Assembly: GCA_030151145.1 (NCBI GenBank) | Contig: JASLEL010000015.1 | Location: 1-12,897 of the forward strand | Direction: 5' to 3' | DNA length: 12,897 nt | Source: Aquirhabdus sp. | Lineage (GTDB): Bacteria > Pseudomonadota > Gammaproteobacteria > Pseudomonadales > Moraxellaceae | Made by a program: the position numbers and the translations under genes | The notes under the pieces: model-generated | Databases searched by the model: none | What the model was told of the DNA's origin: nothing | Seen by the model: only the letters and a program-made list of their open reading frames with translations | Shown: positions 1 through 7,188 of the stretch, piece after piece | Position numbering within the stretch: position 1 is the first letter of the stretch | How the letters are laid out: each line of letters opens with the position of its first letter

Positions 1-22
1 TGCTCAACCACTGGAATTCGCC

Positions 23-793
23 ATGACGGATGCACCCCTGCTTAAACTCATCCCCGCTCCGGCTGCGACCTCGCTCTATGGTCAACTGCGCGACCAGTTG
101 CGCAGCCGCATTCTGGATGGCAGCTATCCGGCCTTAAGCCAGATGCCGTCTGAGCATGAGCTATGCCAGCGCTATCAGGTCAGCCGCATCACGGTCCGTC
201 AGGCGCTGGGCGATCTGCAGAAAGAAGGTCTGATTTTTAAGATTCACGGCAAAGGCACCTTCGTGTCCAAACCCAAAGCCTTCCAGAACGTGAGCCGTCT
301 ACAGGGTTTTGCCGAAGCGATGTCCGGCATGGGCTATGAGATCGTCAATCAACTGACTCAACTGCAGTTTATACCGGCATCCCAGACCGTCGCCACACGT
401 CTGCAGGTGACGGAGGGCAGCACCATCACTGAGATCAAACGTATCCGGCTGCTCAACCGCGAACCGGTGTCACTGGAGGTCACCTATGTCTCGGAAGCCA
501 TCGGCACCCAACTGCAGAAAGCGGATCTGGTGACCCGCGACATCTTCCTGATCCTTGAGAACGACTGCGGCATTGCGCTGGGTCATGCCGACCTCAGTAT
601 CGACGCCATCCTTGCCGATGAAGATCTCTTTGAGGCACTGGGTATCGAAGAAGGCGCGCCCATCCTGCGCATCGAGCGGCTGACCCACGATGCAGATGGT
701 CATCCGATCGACTTTGAATACCTGTATTTCCGCGGTGATGCCTTCCAGTACCGCTTGCGTGTGGATCGCAAGCTGCATCCGGCTGCCGTTTGA
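23..793 (+). CDS. GntR-family transcriptional regulator, HutC type with UTRA domain
   Basis: Likely a ligand-responsive DNA-binding regulator of the genes that follow. Residues about 17-83 form a GntR winged helix: LYGQLRDQLRSRI, then PSEHELCQRYQVSRITVRQAL and the wing GKGTFV. Residues about 90-250 match the UTRA effector domain of the HutC subfamily, including the I-x-R-I-R-x-L-x-x-x-P-x-x-L-E pattern and a C-terminal FEYLYFRGDAFQYR segment. At 256 aa it has the usual family length. The ATG at 23 places the helix-turn-helix at the normal distance from the N-terminus, but the frame stays open to the window edge and the Shine-Dalgarno match (GGA) is weak, so an upstream start is not excluded. 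It lies 42 bp ahead of the flavoprotein gene on the same strand, which suggests co-transcription and local control. The ligand cannot be read from sequence; one tied to the imported compound is an inference. Confidence 0.93.
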   Translation: MTDAPLLKLIPAPAATSLYGQLRDQLRSRILDGSYPALSQMPSEHELCQRYQVSRITVRQALGDLQKEGLIFKIHGKGTFVSKPKAFQNVSRLQGFAEAMSGMGYEIVNQLTQLQFIPASQTVATRLQVTEGSTITEIKRIRLLNREPVSLEVTYVSEAIGTQLQKADLVTRDIFLILENDCGIALGHADLSIDAILADEDLFEALGIEEGAPILRIERLTHDADGHPIDFEYLYFRGDAFQYRLRVDRKLHPAAV

Positions 794-797
794 ACCC

Positions 798-810
798 TTT
801 TTTTTTATAA
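798..810 (+). other. Nine-T homopolymer with overlapping TTTTTATAAAAA palindrome
   Basis: The 42-bp gap between the regulator and the flavoprotein gene holds nine T residues followed by ATAAAAA. The last five T with ATAAAAA form a 12-bp palindrome. No GC-rich stem stands before the T run, so this is not a convincing intrinsic terminator. It could weaken transcription past the regulator or supply an AT-rich -10 element. Function unknown. Confidence 0.35.
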
Positions 811-835
811 AAACGCATCAAGTAGAGACTGCATC

Positions 836-2569
836 ATGAATACGCATGAACTGGAATACGACATTGTGGTGGTTGGAGGCGGCACCGCAGGCCCCATGGC
901 TGCCATCAAAGCCAAAGAGCACAATCCGGCACTGCGTATCCTCTTGATCGACAAGGCCAATGTCAAACGCAGCGGTGCCATCTCGATGGGTATGGACGGA
1001 TTGAACAATGCTGTGATCCCGGGTCACGCCACCCCTGAGCAATACACCAAGGAAATCACCATCGCCAATGACGGCATCGTCAATCAGGCCACGGTCTATG
1101 CCTATGCCAAGCATAGCTATACCACTATCGAGCAACTGGATCGCTGGGGCGTCAAGTTTGAAAAAGACGAGACCGGCGATTATGCGGTGAAGAAAGTGCA
1201 TCACATGGGCTCCTATGTGCTACCCATGCCCGAAGGCCACGATATCAAGAAAGTCCTCTATCGCCAGCTCAAGCGGGCGCGGATCAGCATCAGTAACCGC
1301 ATCGTCACCACACGCCTGCTGACCGACAGCACGGGCGCGGTCAATGGCGTGATGGGCTTTGATTGTCGTACGGCGGACTTTTATGTCATCCGCGCAAAGG
1401 CCGTGATTCTGTGCTGCGGTGCAGCCGGACGTCTGGGCCTGCCCTCCTCGGGCTATCTGATGGGCACCTATGAGAACCCGACCAATGCCGGTGACGGCTA
1501 TGCCATGGCTTATCACGCCGGTGCTGAGCTCGCCAACCTCGAATGCTTCCAGATCAATCCCTTGATCAAAGACTATAACGGTCCGGCCTGTGCCTATGTC
1601 ACGGGTCCCTTGGGCGGCTTTACCGCCAACAATAAAGGCGAACGCTTCATCGAGTGCGACTACTGGAGCGGTCAGATGATGTGGGAGTTCTATCAGGAGC
1701 TGCAAAGCGGCAACGGACCGGTGTTCCTCAAACTCGACCATCTGGCCGAGGAAACCATCCAGACCATCGAGACCATCCTGCATACCAACGAACGCCCGAG
1801 TCGTGGTCGCTTCCATGCCGGACGCAAGACCGACTATCGGCAGGATATGGTCGAGATGCACATCTCGGAGATCGGTTTCTGCAGCGGTCACAGCGCATCC
1901 GGCGTCTGGGTCAATGAGCGTGCCGAGACCTCGGTCGCAGGACTCTATGCCGCAGGCGACATGGCCGCTGTGCCGCATAACTACATGCTGGGCGCCTTCA
2001 CCTATGGCTGGTTTGCCGGTAGCAATGCGGCTGAATATATCGCCGGACGAGATTTCACGGCACTAGACCAAGATCAGATCGCACGTGAACGCGAGCGCGT
2101 CTATGCACCGCTTAAGCGCGATCAAGGTCTGTCACCTGCACAGGTGGAATACAAGCTGCGCCGCATGGTCAACGACTACCTGCAGCCGCCCAAAGTCACA
2201 CGCAAGATGGAGATTGGCCTGCAGCGCTTCGAGGAGATTGCGGAAGATTTGCAGTTCCTGCATGCCAGAAACCCGCACGAGTTGATGCGCGCCGCCGAAG
2301 TCTCCGTGATCCGCGACTGTGCCGAGATGGCCGCCCGCGCCTCGCTCTTTCGCACCGAGAGCCGCTGGGGACTCTATCACTACCGCGCCGACTACCCGAC
2401 GCGCAATGACGCTGAATGGTTCTGCCATACGCATCTAAAGAAAGACGCCGCAGGCCGCATGACAAGCGCCAAACGCCCCGTCGAGCCATATCTGATCGCC
2501 ATCGATCAGGGCGAACGGCAGGCCTATCAGCAATTGCGCATCGGCCAGCCTCTCAAGGCATCCGCTTAA
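836..2569 (+). CDS. AprA-like FAD-dependent oxidoreductase (fumarate reductase/adenylylsulfate reductase alpha superfamily)
   Basis: Predicted cytoplasmic flavoprotein that acts with the ferredoxin-like partner encoded next. The N-terminus has the dinucleotide-binding motif VVVGGGTAGP (residues 11-20). A middle FAD segment, NPTNAGDGYAMAYHAGAELA, lies at 214-233, and the C-terminal FAD motif GLYAAGDMA at 369-377 is followed by a helical tail to residue 577. The RSGA at 45-48 has no His at the place used for covalent FAD in SdhA/FrdA, so non-covalent FAD is expected, as in AprA. The segments GLNNAV, KDYNGPA and PHNYMLGAFTYG resemble AprA active-site segments; His381 may match the catalytic-site His of AprA. 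By my recalled alignment, the Arg that contacts APS is Leu243 here, so APS may not be the substrate. Length is somewhat below classical AprA (about 640 aa). The gap to the ferredoxin gene is 24 bp. An AprA-like family member is well supported; the reaction is unknown. Confidence 0.9.
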   Translation: MNTHELEYDIVVVGGGTAGPMAAIKAKEHNPALRILLIDKANVKRSGAISMGMDGLNNAVIPGHATPEQYTKEITIANDGIVNQATVYAYAKHSYTTIEQLDRWGVKFEKDETGDYAVKKVHHMGSYVLPMPEGHDIKKVLYRQLKRARISISNRIVTTRLLTDSTGAVNGVMGFDCRTADFYVIRAKAVILCCGAAGRLGLPSSGYLMGTYENPTNAGDGYAMAYHAGAELANLECFQINPLIKDYNGPACAYVTGPLGGFTANNKGERFIECDYWSGQMMWEFYQELQSGNGPVFLKLDHLAEETIQTIETILHTNERPSRGRFHAGRKTDYRQDMVEMHISEIGFCSGHSASGVWVNERAETSVAGLYAAGDMAAVPHNYMLGAFTYGWFAGSNAAEYIAGRDFTALDQDQIARERERVYAPLKRDQGLSPAQVEYKLRRMVNDYLQPPKVTRKMEIGLQRFEEIAEDLQFLHARNPHELMRAAEVSVIRDCAEMAARASLFRTESRWGLYHYRADYPTRNDAEWFCHTHLKKDAAGRMTSAKRPVEPYLIAIDQGERQAYQQLRIGQPLKASA

Positions 2570-2593
2570 TTTTATAGATTTGGAGACACTGCC

Positions 2594-2839
2594 ATGAGCC
2601 TGATTCCGCACGATATCGACCAGCGCTCAAGCGCCCCGGTGTTGATTGATGCCGACAAATGCATCGCGCACAAGGGCTGCACAGTCTGCGTCGAGGTCTG
2701 CCCGATGGATCTCTTAGCCATCGATCCCCTGACGCAGAAAGCCTTTATGCAGTTTGACGAATGCTGGTACTGCATGCCCTGCGAGACCGACTGCCCGACG
2801 GGTGCGGTGCAGGTGAACATGCCGTATTTACTAAAGTAA
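2594..2839 (+). CDS. AprB-like ferredoxin with two [4Fe-4S] clusters
   Basis: An 81-aa electron-transfer protein, probably the partner subunit of the upstream flavoprotein. Eight cysteines fall in two sets: C23-x5-C29-x2-C32-x3-C36-P and C57-x2-C60-x2-C63-x3-C67-P. The wider first spacing and the second motif ECWYCMPCETDCPTGA strongly recall AprB of adenylylsulfate reductase rather than ordinary bacterial ferredoxins. AprB is about 150 aa with a long C-terminal tail that wraps the alpha subunit; this protein stops about ten residues after the second cluster motif, so the tail is missing. A GGAG ribosome-binding site sits 8 nt before the ATG, and no signal peptide is present, so a cytoplasmic site is expected. 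The electron donor or acceptor beyond this protein is not evident in the window. Confidence 0.92.
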   Translation: MSLIPHDIDQRSSAPVLIDADKCIAHKGCTVCVEVCPMDLLAIDPLTQKAFMQFDECWYCMPCETDCPTGAVQVNMPYLLK

Positions 2840-2886
2840 ATCACTGAAATGACATCTTGAACGACAACGCATTGCTGCTTTAGCAA
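2826..2886 (+). other. Stop-codon palindrome and small stem-loop between enzyme and transporter genes
   Basis: ATTTACT-AA-AGTAAAT (2826-2841) is a palindrome spanning the ferredoxin stop codon. TTGCT-GCTTT-AGCAA (2872-2886) is a 5-bp stem with a 5-nt loop. They sit in the largest gap inside the operon (69 bp). They could mark an mRNA processing or stability boundary between enzyme and transporter genes. Both are weak and no U-run follows, so they are not convincing terminators. Confidence 0.3.
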
Positions 2887-2908
2887 CATCACAAATCATG
2901 GGGGATTT

Positions 2909-4381
2909 ATGAAAGCACGTTTACTGACCCGATCCATCGTTTTAGCCAGCGCCATTGCCGGGATCACATCCGCACAGGCTGAGACCATCCGCGTTGCCAT
3001 CGGCACGCAGGACACCACCATCAACTGTGCGACCGGTGGCCTGCTCATCCGTGAGCTGCATCTCTTGGACAAATACCTGCCGCACGACGGCAAGTACAAA
3101 GACGCCCAATACGACATCGAGTGGAAGAATTTCACCTCAGGTGCACCGCTGACCAATGAGATGGTCGCCGGTCGTCTCGACATCGGTGCCATGGCCGATT
3201 TCCCAGGTTCGCTAAATGGTGCAGCGTTTGACAAGGCGGGCAAGAAAAGTATCTTTCTGAATGTGCTGTCCGGCAGCACCATCGGCAGCGGCAACGGCAT
3301 CGTCGTACCGAAAAACTCCCCCGTCCAGTCCTTCTCCGAGCTGAAAGGCAAAACCATCTCGGTGCCGTTCGCCTCGACCGCCCACGGTCTGCTCCTGCGT
3401 GCCATCAAGGCTCAGGGCTGGGACCCAGATCGTGATGTCCAGATCATCACGCAAGCACCCGAAATCGCAGGTTCGGCACTGCAAGCCGGCAAAGTCGATG
3501 CCCATGCAGATTTCGTGCCCTTTGCCGATCTGTTCCCCTATCGCGGCTTTGCTCGCAAGATCTATGACGGTGCGCAGTCCAATGCACCGACCTTCCACGG
3601 CAGTCTGGTCGCCGCTGACTACGCACAGAAGTACCCCGAAATCGTGGTTGCCTATCAGCGCGCCGCCATCGAAGCCAATCGACTGATCAGCAGCGAACCT
3701 GAAAAATACAGCGAGCTGATCGGCAAGGTCACCGGCATTGAGCCTGAGGTGGTCTATCTGTTCCACGGGCCACTCGGCCTGCAGACCCGCGACTTCACCT
3801 GGAAACCGGAATATCGTCAGGCGCTCAAGACCTCGATCGAGACATTGACCCTCTTGAAAAAAACCGATGACAAGCTGGATGTCGATCACTTTATTGACGA
3901 CCGCTATATTCGTGAAGCGTTCAAGGCATCTGGCCTGAACTACGACGCCGCGCTGAAGAACTACGGCAAGCTGCCGCTCAAGGCCAATGACGCCTTAACC
4001 GGTAAACCCATCACTGACTTTAAGCGCGTGGCACAGATCTGGGTACAGGGCGAGCCGCTGGTGCGCAGCTATGTCTCACCCGAGGATGCCCTGCTGGATC
4101 TGAAGAAACTCAATGCCGCCAATAAACCCGTCCGCGTCATCTACGCGCAGGATCGCAATACCGGCATCAAGCTCTTGGCCGATCAAGCGTGGTTCAGCCT
4201 TGATCCCAAAGGCGAGCTGAATGCCTTCTTGCTCAAGGGCGACGCACAGACTTGGGCCATCGCCCACCACGGCACGGTGCTGGACTTCACCGCTGCCACA
4301 CAGGCCAGTCTCAAGATCAGCAGTCAGTCGGCGTCCAGTCTGATCAAGACCCGGCATAGCGCCGCACGCACCGCGCGCTGA
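2909..4381 (+). CDS. ABC importer substrate-binding protein (nitrate/sulfonate/taurine class) with NosL-like C-terminal extension
   Basis: Periplasmic binding protein that should deliver substrate to the permease and ATPase encoded next. Residues 1-24 are a Sec signal peptide ending SAQA, with the mature protein starting at Glu25. Residues about 27-350 match the SsuA/TauA/NrtA class (COG0715): IRVAIGTQDTT near the N-terminus, EMVAGRLDIGAMADFP, and GKTISVPFASTAHGLLLRAI. At 490 aa it is about 150 aa longer than typical members. The extension, about 375-465, contains YVSPEDALLDLKKLNA and then YAQDRNTGIKLLADQAWF, NAFLLKGDAQ and HHGTVLDFTAA, which resemble the second half of NosL-like copper-chaperone domains. 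The NosL Cys-Gly-Met metal site is absent. A GGGGGA ribosome-binding site lies only 3 nt before the ATG. Solute-binding family membership is secure; substrate and role of the tail are open. Confidence 0.9.
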   Translation: MKARLLTRSIVLASAIAGITSAQAETIRVAIGTQDTTINCATGGLLIRELHLLDKYLPHDGKYKDAQYDIEWKNFTSGAPLTNEMVAGRLDIGAMADFPGSLNGAAFDKAGKKSIFLNVLSGSTIGSGNGIVVPKNSPVQSFSELKGKTISVPFASTAHGLLLRAIKAQGWDPDRDVQIITQAPEIAGSALQAGKVDAHADFVPFADLFPYRGFARKIYDGAQSNAPTFHGSLVAADYAQKYPEIVVAYQRAAIEANRLISSEPEKYSELIGKVTGIEPEVVYLFHGPLGLQTRDFTWKPEYRQALKTSIETLTLLKKTDDKLDVDHFIDDRYIREAFKASGLNYDAALKNYGKLPLKANDALTGKPITDFKRVAQIWVQGEPLVRSYVSPEDALLDLKKLNAANKPVRVIYAQDRNTGIKLLADQAWFSLDPKGELNAFLLKGDAQTWAIAHHGTVLDFTAATQASLKISSQSASSLIKTRHSAARTAR

Positions 4382-4414
4382 CCCCGACGCTGGACTTTTT
4401 TGGAGAGCCACACG

Positions 4415-5263
4415 ATGACGACCGTACTCGTTGCAGCCAAATCCCCCACCCAAGCCCAGAGCGAGCGGCTGGGTCTACCCGGACTGCCACCACAGACCCG
4501 CCGCCTGCTGCTGCGTGCGGTGTCCATTGCAGCGTGTCTGCTGTGCTGGTATCTGGCAGTCCACTACCGTCTGAACCTCGGCATCATCACCTTTGCCAAT
4601 GTGCCATCGCCTATGGATGTGCTGGATGCCCTGTGGGCGTTCCTGCACTCGCCCAAGCTGTGGTTTCATCTGGGCAGCAGCCTTGCGCGGGTATTCGCAG
4701 GCTTTGCCATTGCCAGCATCCTCGGTGTGGGCCTGGGCCTCATCATCGGTCGGGTACGGCTCGCCGCCGACACCCTGCTGCCGCCGCTTGAGCTGCTACG
4801 CCCGATCCCGGCGGTGGCGTGGATTCCGCTGTCGATCCTGCTGTTTCCCTCCAGCGAGCTGTCGATGATCTTCATCACCTTTACCGGTGCGCTGTTCCCG
4901 ATTTTATTGAACACGATCCACGGCGTACGTGCTGTCGATCCGCGTCTGATCGCCTCGGCGCAGAGCTTAGGCGGTCATCGCCGCGCGATCTTTACCGAGG
5001 TCATCCTGCCGGGTGCCGCGCCCGCCATCATCACCGGACTGTCCATCGGCATGGGGACCTGCTGGTTCTGTCTTGTTACCGCCGAGATGATCGCGGGGCA
5101 ATATGGCATCGGGTATTTCACCTGGGAGTCGTACACCCTGCAGAACTATCCCGACATCGTGGTCGGCATGTTGCTCATCGGACTGCTCGGCATGGGCAGC
5201 AGCCTGCTCATCCAGCGGATCGGCCAGCGGCTGACGCCGTGGTATCTGCGTGACAAAACCTAA
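4415..5263 (+). CDS. ABC importer permease, SsuC/TauC type
   Basis: Inner-membrane permease of the importer (binding-protein-dependent transport inner membrane component). About six hydrophobic segments are visible, starting with a helix rich in AACLLCWYLAV. The EAA loop that docks on the ATPase reads ASAQSLGGHRRAIFTEVILP-G-A-A-P and lies about two thirds into the protein. Typical SsuC/TauC features are the PSP near the start of the core, RPIPAVAWIPLSILLF, and a C-terminal QRIGQRLTPW. I chose the ATG at 4415, preceded by GGAGAG at 4402-4407; a TTG at 4400 in the same frame would put the start inside the ribosome-binding site. The gene is 33 bp after the binding-protein stop and 18 bp before the ATPase gene. 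Length (282 aa) is normal for the family. Confidence 0.94.
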   Translation: MTTVLVAAKSPTQAQSERLGLPGLPPQTRRLLLRAVSIAACLLCWYLAVHYRLNLGIITFANVPSPMDVLDALWAFLHSPKLWFHLGSSLARVFAGFAIASILGVGLGLIIGRVRLAADTLLPPLELLRPIPAVAWIPLSILLFPSSELSMIFITFTGALFPILLNTIHGVRAVDPRLIASAQSLGGHRRAIFTEVILPGAAPAIITGLSIGMGTCWFCLVTAEMIAGQYGIGYFTWESYTLQNYPDIVVGMLLIGLLGMGSSLLIQRIGQRLTPWYLRDKT

Positions 5264-5281
5264 GGGCATAAGGGGCTCAGC

Positions 5282-6163
5282 ATGAATGCAAACAGCAACA
5301 ATACGGGCAATTCAAATCCCACCCGCAACGGTCATATCGATATCGACCACCTCACGATCCAGTTGGGTCAAGGTAGCGCACGCTTCACCGCCGTGGACGA
5401 TATCTCGCTGCATATCGCGCCAGGCGAATTTGTCTGCGTGCTGGGGCCGTCTGGCTGCGGCAAATCAACCCTGCTCGGCGCACTGGCGGGCCATCTGCCG
5501 GTCTCGTCCGGGCAGATCCGGGTCGATCATGCCGCCATCGACGGGCCGCATCCCCATCGGGGTCTCGTGTTTCAGCAGCACACCCTGCTGCCGTGGAAGC
5601 GCGTGCTGGACAATGTCACCTTTGGCCTCAAGATGAAAGGCATCAAGCGCACTTCGCGCGAAGCCCGCGCACGCGAGCTGCTGGCACTGGTGGGACTGGC
5701 GGGATTTGAGCAGCACTACCCGGCGGCACTGTCAGGCGGGATGCAGCAGCGCGTCGAGATCGCCCGTGTGCTGATCAACGAACCGCATGTGCTGCTGATG
5801 GATGAGCCTTTCGGCGCACTCGATGCACAGACGCGCCTCATGATGCAGGAGCTCTTGCTCAAGGTCTGGGCAACGATTGCGACCACCGTCGTCTTTATCA
5901 CCCACGATATCGACGAGGCGCTGTTTCTGGCGGACCGGATCCTGATCATGAGCCCGCGTCCGGGTCGCATCATCGAGGAGCTGCGCCTCGATTTTGCCCG
6001 ACCACGCCGCACCTCCCTCATGACGAGCCCGGAATTCATGGCACTCAAGCGCCACTGCCTCGATCTGCTCTACCACCCGACAGACGGCAGTTATCCCGCC
6101 GAGCTGTCGCGCCTGTCTCCACTGACCGGCGAGCCGCGCGCACCCTTGGGCGAAAGCGCATAA
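5282..6163 (+). CDS. ABC importer ATPase, SsuB/TauB type
   Basis: Energises the importer by ATP hydrolysis on the cytoplasmic side. All nucleotide-binding motifs are present in order: Walker A GPSGCGKST (55-63), Q-loop VFQQHTLLPWKRVLDNV, signature LSGGMQQRVEIAR, Walker B VLLMDEPFGALD and switch His in FITHDIDEA. The Q-loop and the LxADRIxxMSPRPGRI segment are typical of nitrate/sulfonate/taurine ATPases. The 293-aa length exceeds SsuB/TauB (about 255 aa) because of an Asn-rich N-terminus of about 17 residues and a C-terminal tail after the canonical domain. An AGGGG ribosome-binding site lies at 5271-5275. A weak second candidate ATG would need loss of that spacing, so 5282 is preferred. Substrate specificity is set by the binding protein, not this subunit. 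Confidence 0.95.
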   Translation: MNANSNNTGNSNPTRNGHIDIDHLTIQLGQGSARFTAVDDISLHIAPGEFVCVLGPSGCGKSTLLGALAGHLPVSSGQIRVDHAAIDGPHPHRGLVFQQHTLLPWKRVLDNVTFGLKMKGIKRTSREARARELLALVGLAGFEQHYPAALSGGMQQRVEIARVLINEPHVLLMDEPFGALDAQTRLMMQELLLKVWATIATTVVFITHDIDEALFLADRILIMSPRPGRIIEELRLDFARPRRTSLMTSPEFMALKRHCLDLLYHPTDGSYPAELSRLSPLTGEPRAPLGESA

Positions 6164-6202
6164 ACATACGACCATAGATTGATGATTTGAAGGAACCCGC
6201 CG

Positions 6203-7174
6203 ATGCTGATCCCGTCCACCCTGCACATGGATGACGAACTCACTGCCCTGTACCAGCGTCTGACCGACAGCGATGCCACCGTACGCCGTATTGCCCTGAT
6301 CGATCTGGCTGATCTGCACGAAGACGAGACCGTACACTGGTTTATTCATGCGTTGACTCAGGATAGCGCCCCCGAAGTCCGCCTCGAGGCGGCACGCCTG
6401 CTGGAAGACTGGGAGCAGGATGAGGTCACCACCGCCCTCTGTCAGGCACTGACGGATGACGATCAGACCGTGCGTGAGACTGCGGCCCACAGTCTGGCTG
6501 AATTCAAGACACAGGACAGTGGCAGGATCATCCTGCCATGGGCGACACATGCACAGGCCTTCGTTCGTACGGCGGCCCTGCGCGCATTGCGTGAATTAAA
6601 GCTGCCCGAGAGCAGCGAGGCTGCACGTCTCAGTCTACATCACGCCGATGCGCTGGTACGCCGCGAAGCCGTCGGGGTGCTGGGATGGCTGAAGTCCTTG
6701 GACGCCCTGCCCGAACTCATGCAGCTTGCCCAGCATGATATCGATCCGGCAGTACGACGTGCAGCGACCGGGGCACTGGGCTTTGCAACGCATGCGGATA
6801 TATTGCCGCTACTGGCGGCGCTGCAGGACAGCGACTGGCAGGTGCGCGAAGAAGCCGCGCATACCTTGGGCAAACTCAAGCTGAGTGAGGCAACCCAGCC
6901 CTTGATCACGGCCCTCACCGACAGCTACTGGCAGGTGCGCATCCATGCGGCACGGAGTCTGGGTAAACTCAAAGCAGCCGCAGCGACGTCTGCCCTCGGT
7001 GTGACGCTCCGCCACGAAATCAGCAATCTGCGTAAAGAAGCCGCGCTAGCCCTGGGCGAGATCGCATCAACAGAAGCATTGCCCTTGCTTGAAAGCGCGG
7101 CAGAGGACCCTGATCCGGAAGTGCGCAAAGCCGTACGCATTGCGCTCAATCAGATCACGCTGGCATCAAGCTGA
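6203..7174 (+). CDS. HEAT-repeat protein (PBS-lyase-type HEAT repeats)
   Basis: A 323-aa protein made almost wholly of about ten HEAT-like repeats of roughly 31 residues. Each is marked by a VR-x-x-A-type helix start: ATVRRIAL, PEVRLEAA, QTVRETAA, AFVRTAAL, ALVRREAV, PAVRRAAT, WQVREEAA, WQVRIHAA, SNLRKEAA and PEVRKAVR. Repeats seven and eight are nearly identical (DSDWQVREEAAHTLGKLKL and DSYWQVRIHAARSLGKLKA). There is no signal peptide, so it is likely cytoplasmic. Such solenoids act as protein-protein scaffolds or as cofactor-loading partners, as in phycobilin lyases; no catalytic motif is visible. Its place between the ATPase and DUF971 genes, with gaps of 39 and 14 bp, suggests it serves the flavoprotein/ferredoxin complex, for example in assembly, but that is inference. 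An AGGA ribosome-binding site precedes the ATG. Confidence 0.9.
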   Translation: MLIPSTLHMDDELTALYQRLTDSDATVRRIALIDLADLHEDETVHWFIHALTQDSAPEVRLEAARLLEDWEQDEVTTALCQALTDDDQTVRETAAHSLAEFKTQDSGRIILPWATHAQAFVRTAALRALRELKLPESSEAARLSLHHADALVRREAVGVLGWLKSLDALPELMQLAQHDIDPAVRRAATGALGFATHADILPLLAALQDSDWQVREEAAHTLGKLKLSEATQPLITALTDSYWQVRIHAARSLGKLKAAAATSALGVTLRHEISNLRKEAALALGEIASTEALPLLESAAEDPDPEVRKAVRIALNQITLASS

Positions 7175-7188
7175 TTCTGAGGCCGACT

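Noticed and set aside
1..26. Possible 3' end of an upstream gene stopping at TGA 24-26 with an ATGA overlap to the GntR start
   Set aside because: Only seven codons are visible and the other two frames are also open, so a coding claim cannot be supported.
798..810. Intrinsic terminator after the GntR gene based on the T run
   Set aside because: No stable GC stem directly precedes the T run.
1220..1978. Long open frame on the - strand (252 codons) inside the flavoprotein gene
   Set aside because: It is a shadow of the GC-biased codons of the flavoprotein gene; no motifs and no ribosome-binding site.
836..2839. Classical dissimilatory adenylylsulfate reductase (aprAB)
   Set aside because: The AprB-like protein lacks the tail, an APS-contacting Arg seems absent, the context is an importer operon, and no sat, qmo or dsr genes are visible.
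5732..6550. Long open frame on the - strand (272 codons) across the ATPase and HEAT genes
   Set aside because: It overlaps two well-supported genes and shows no recognisable domain.
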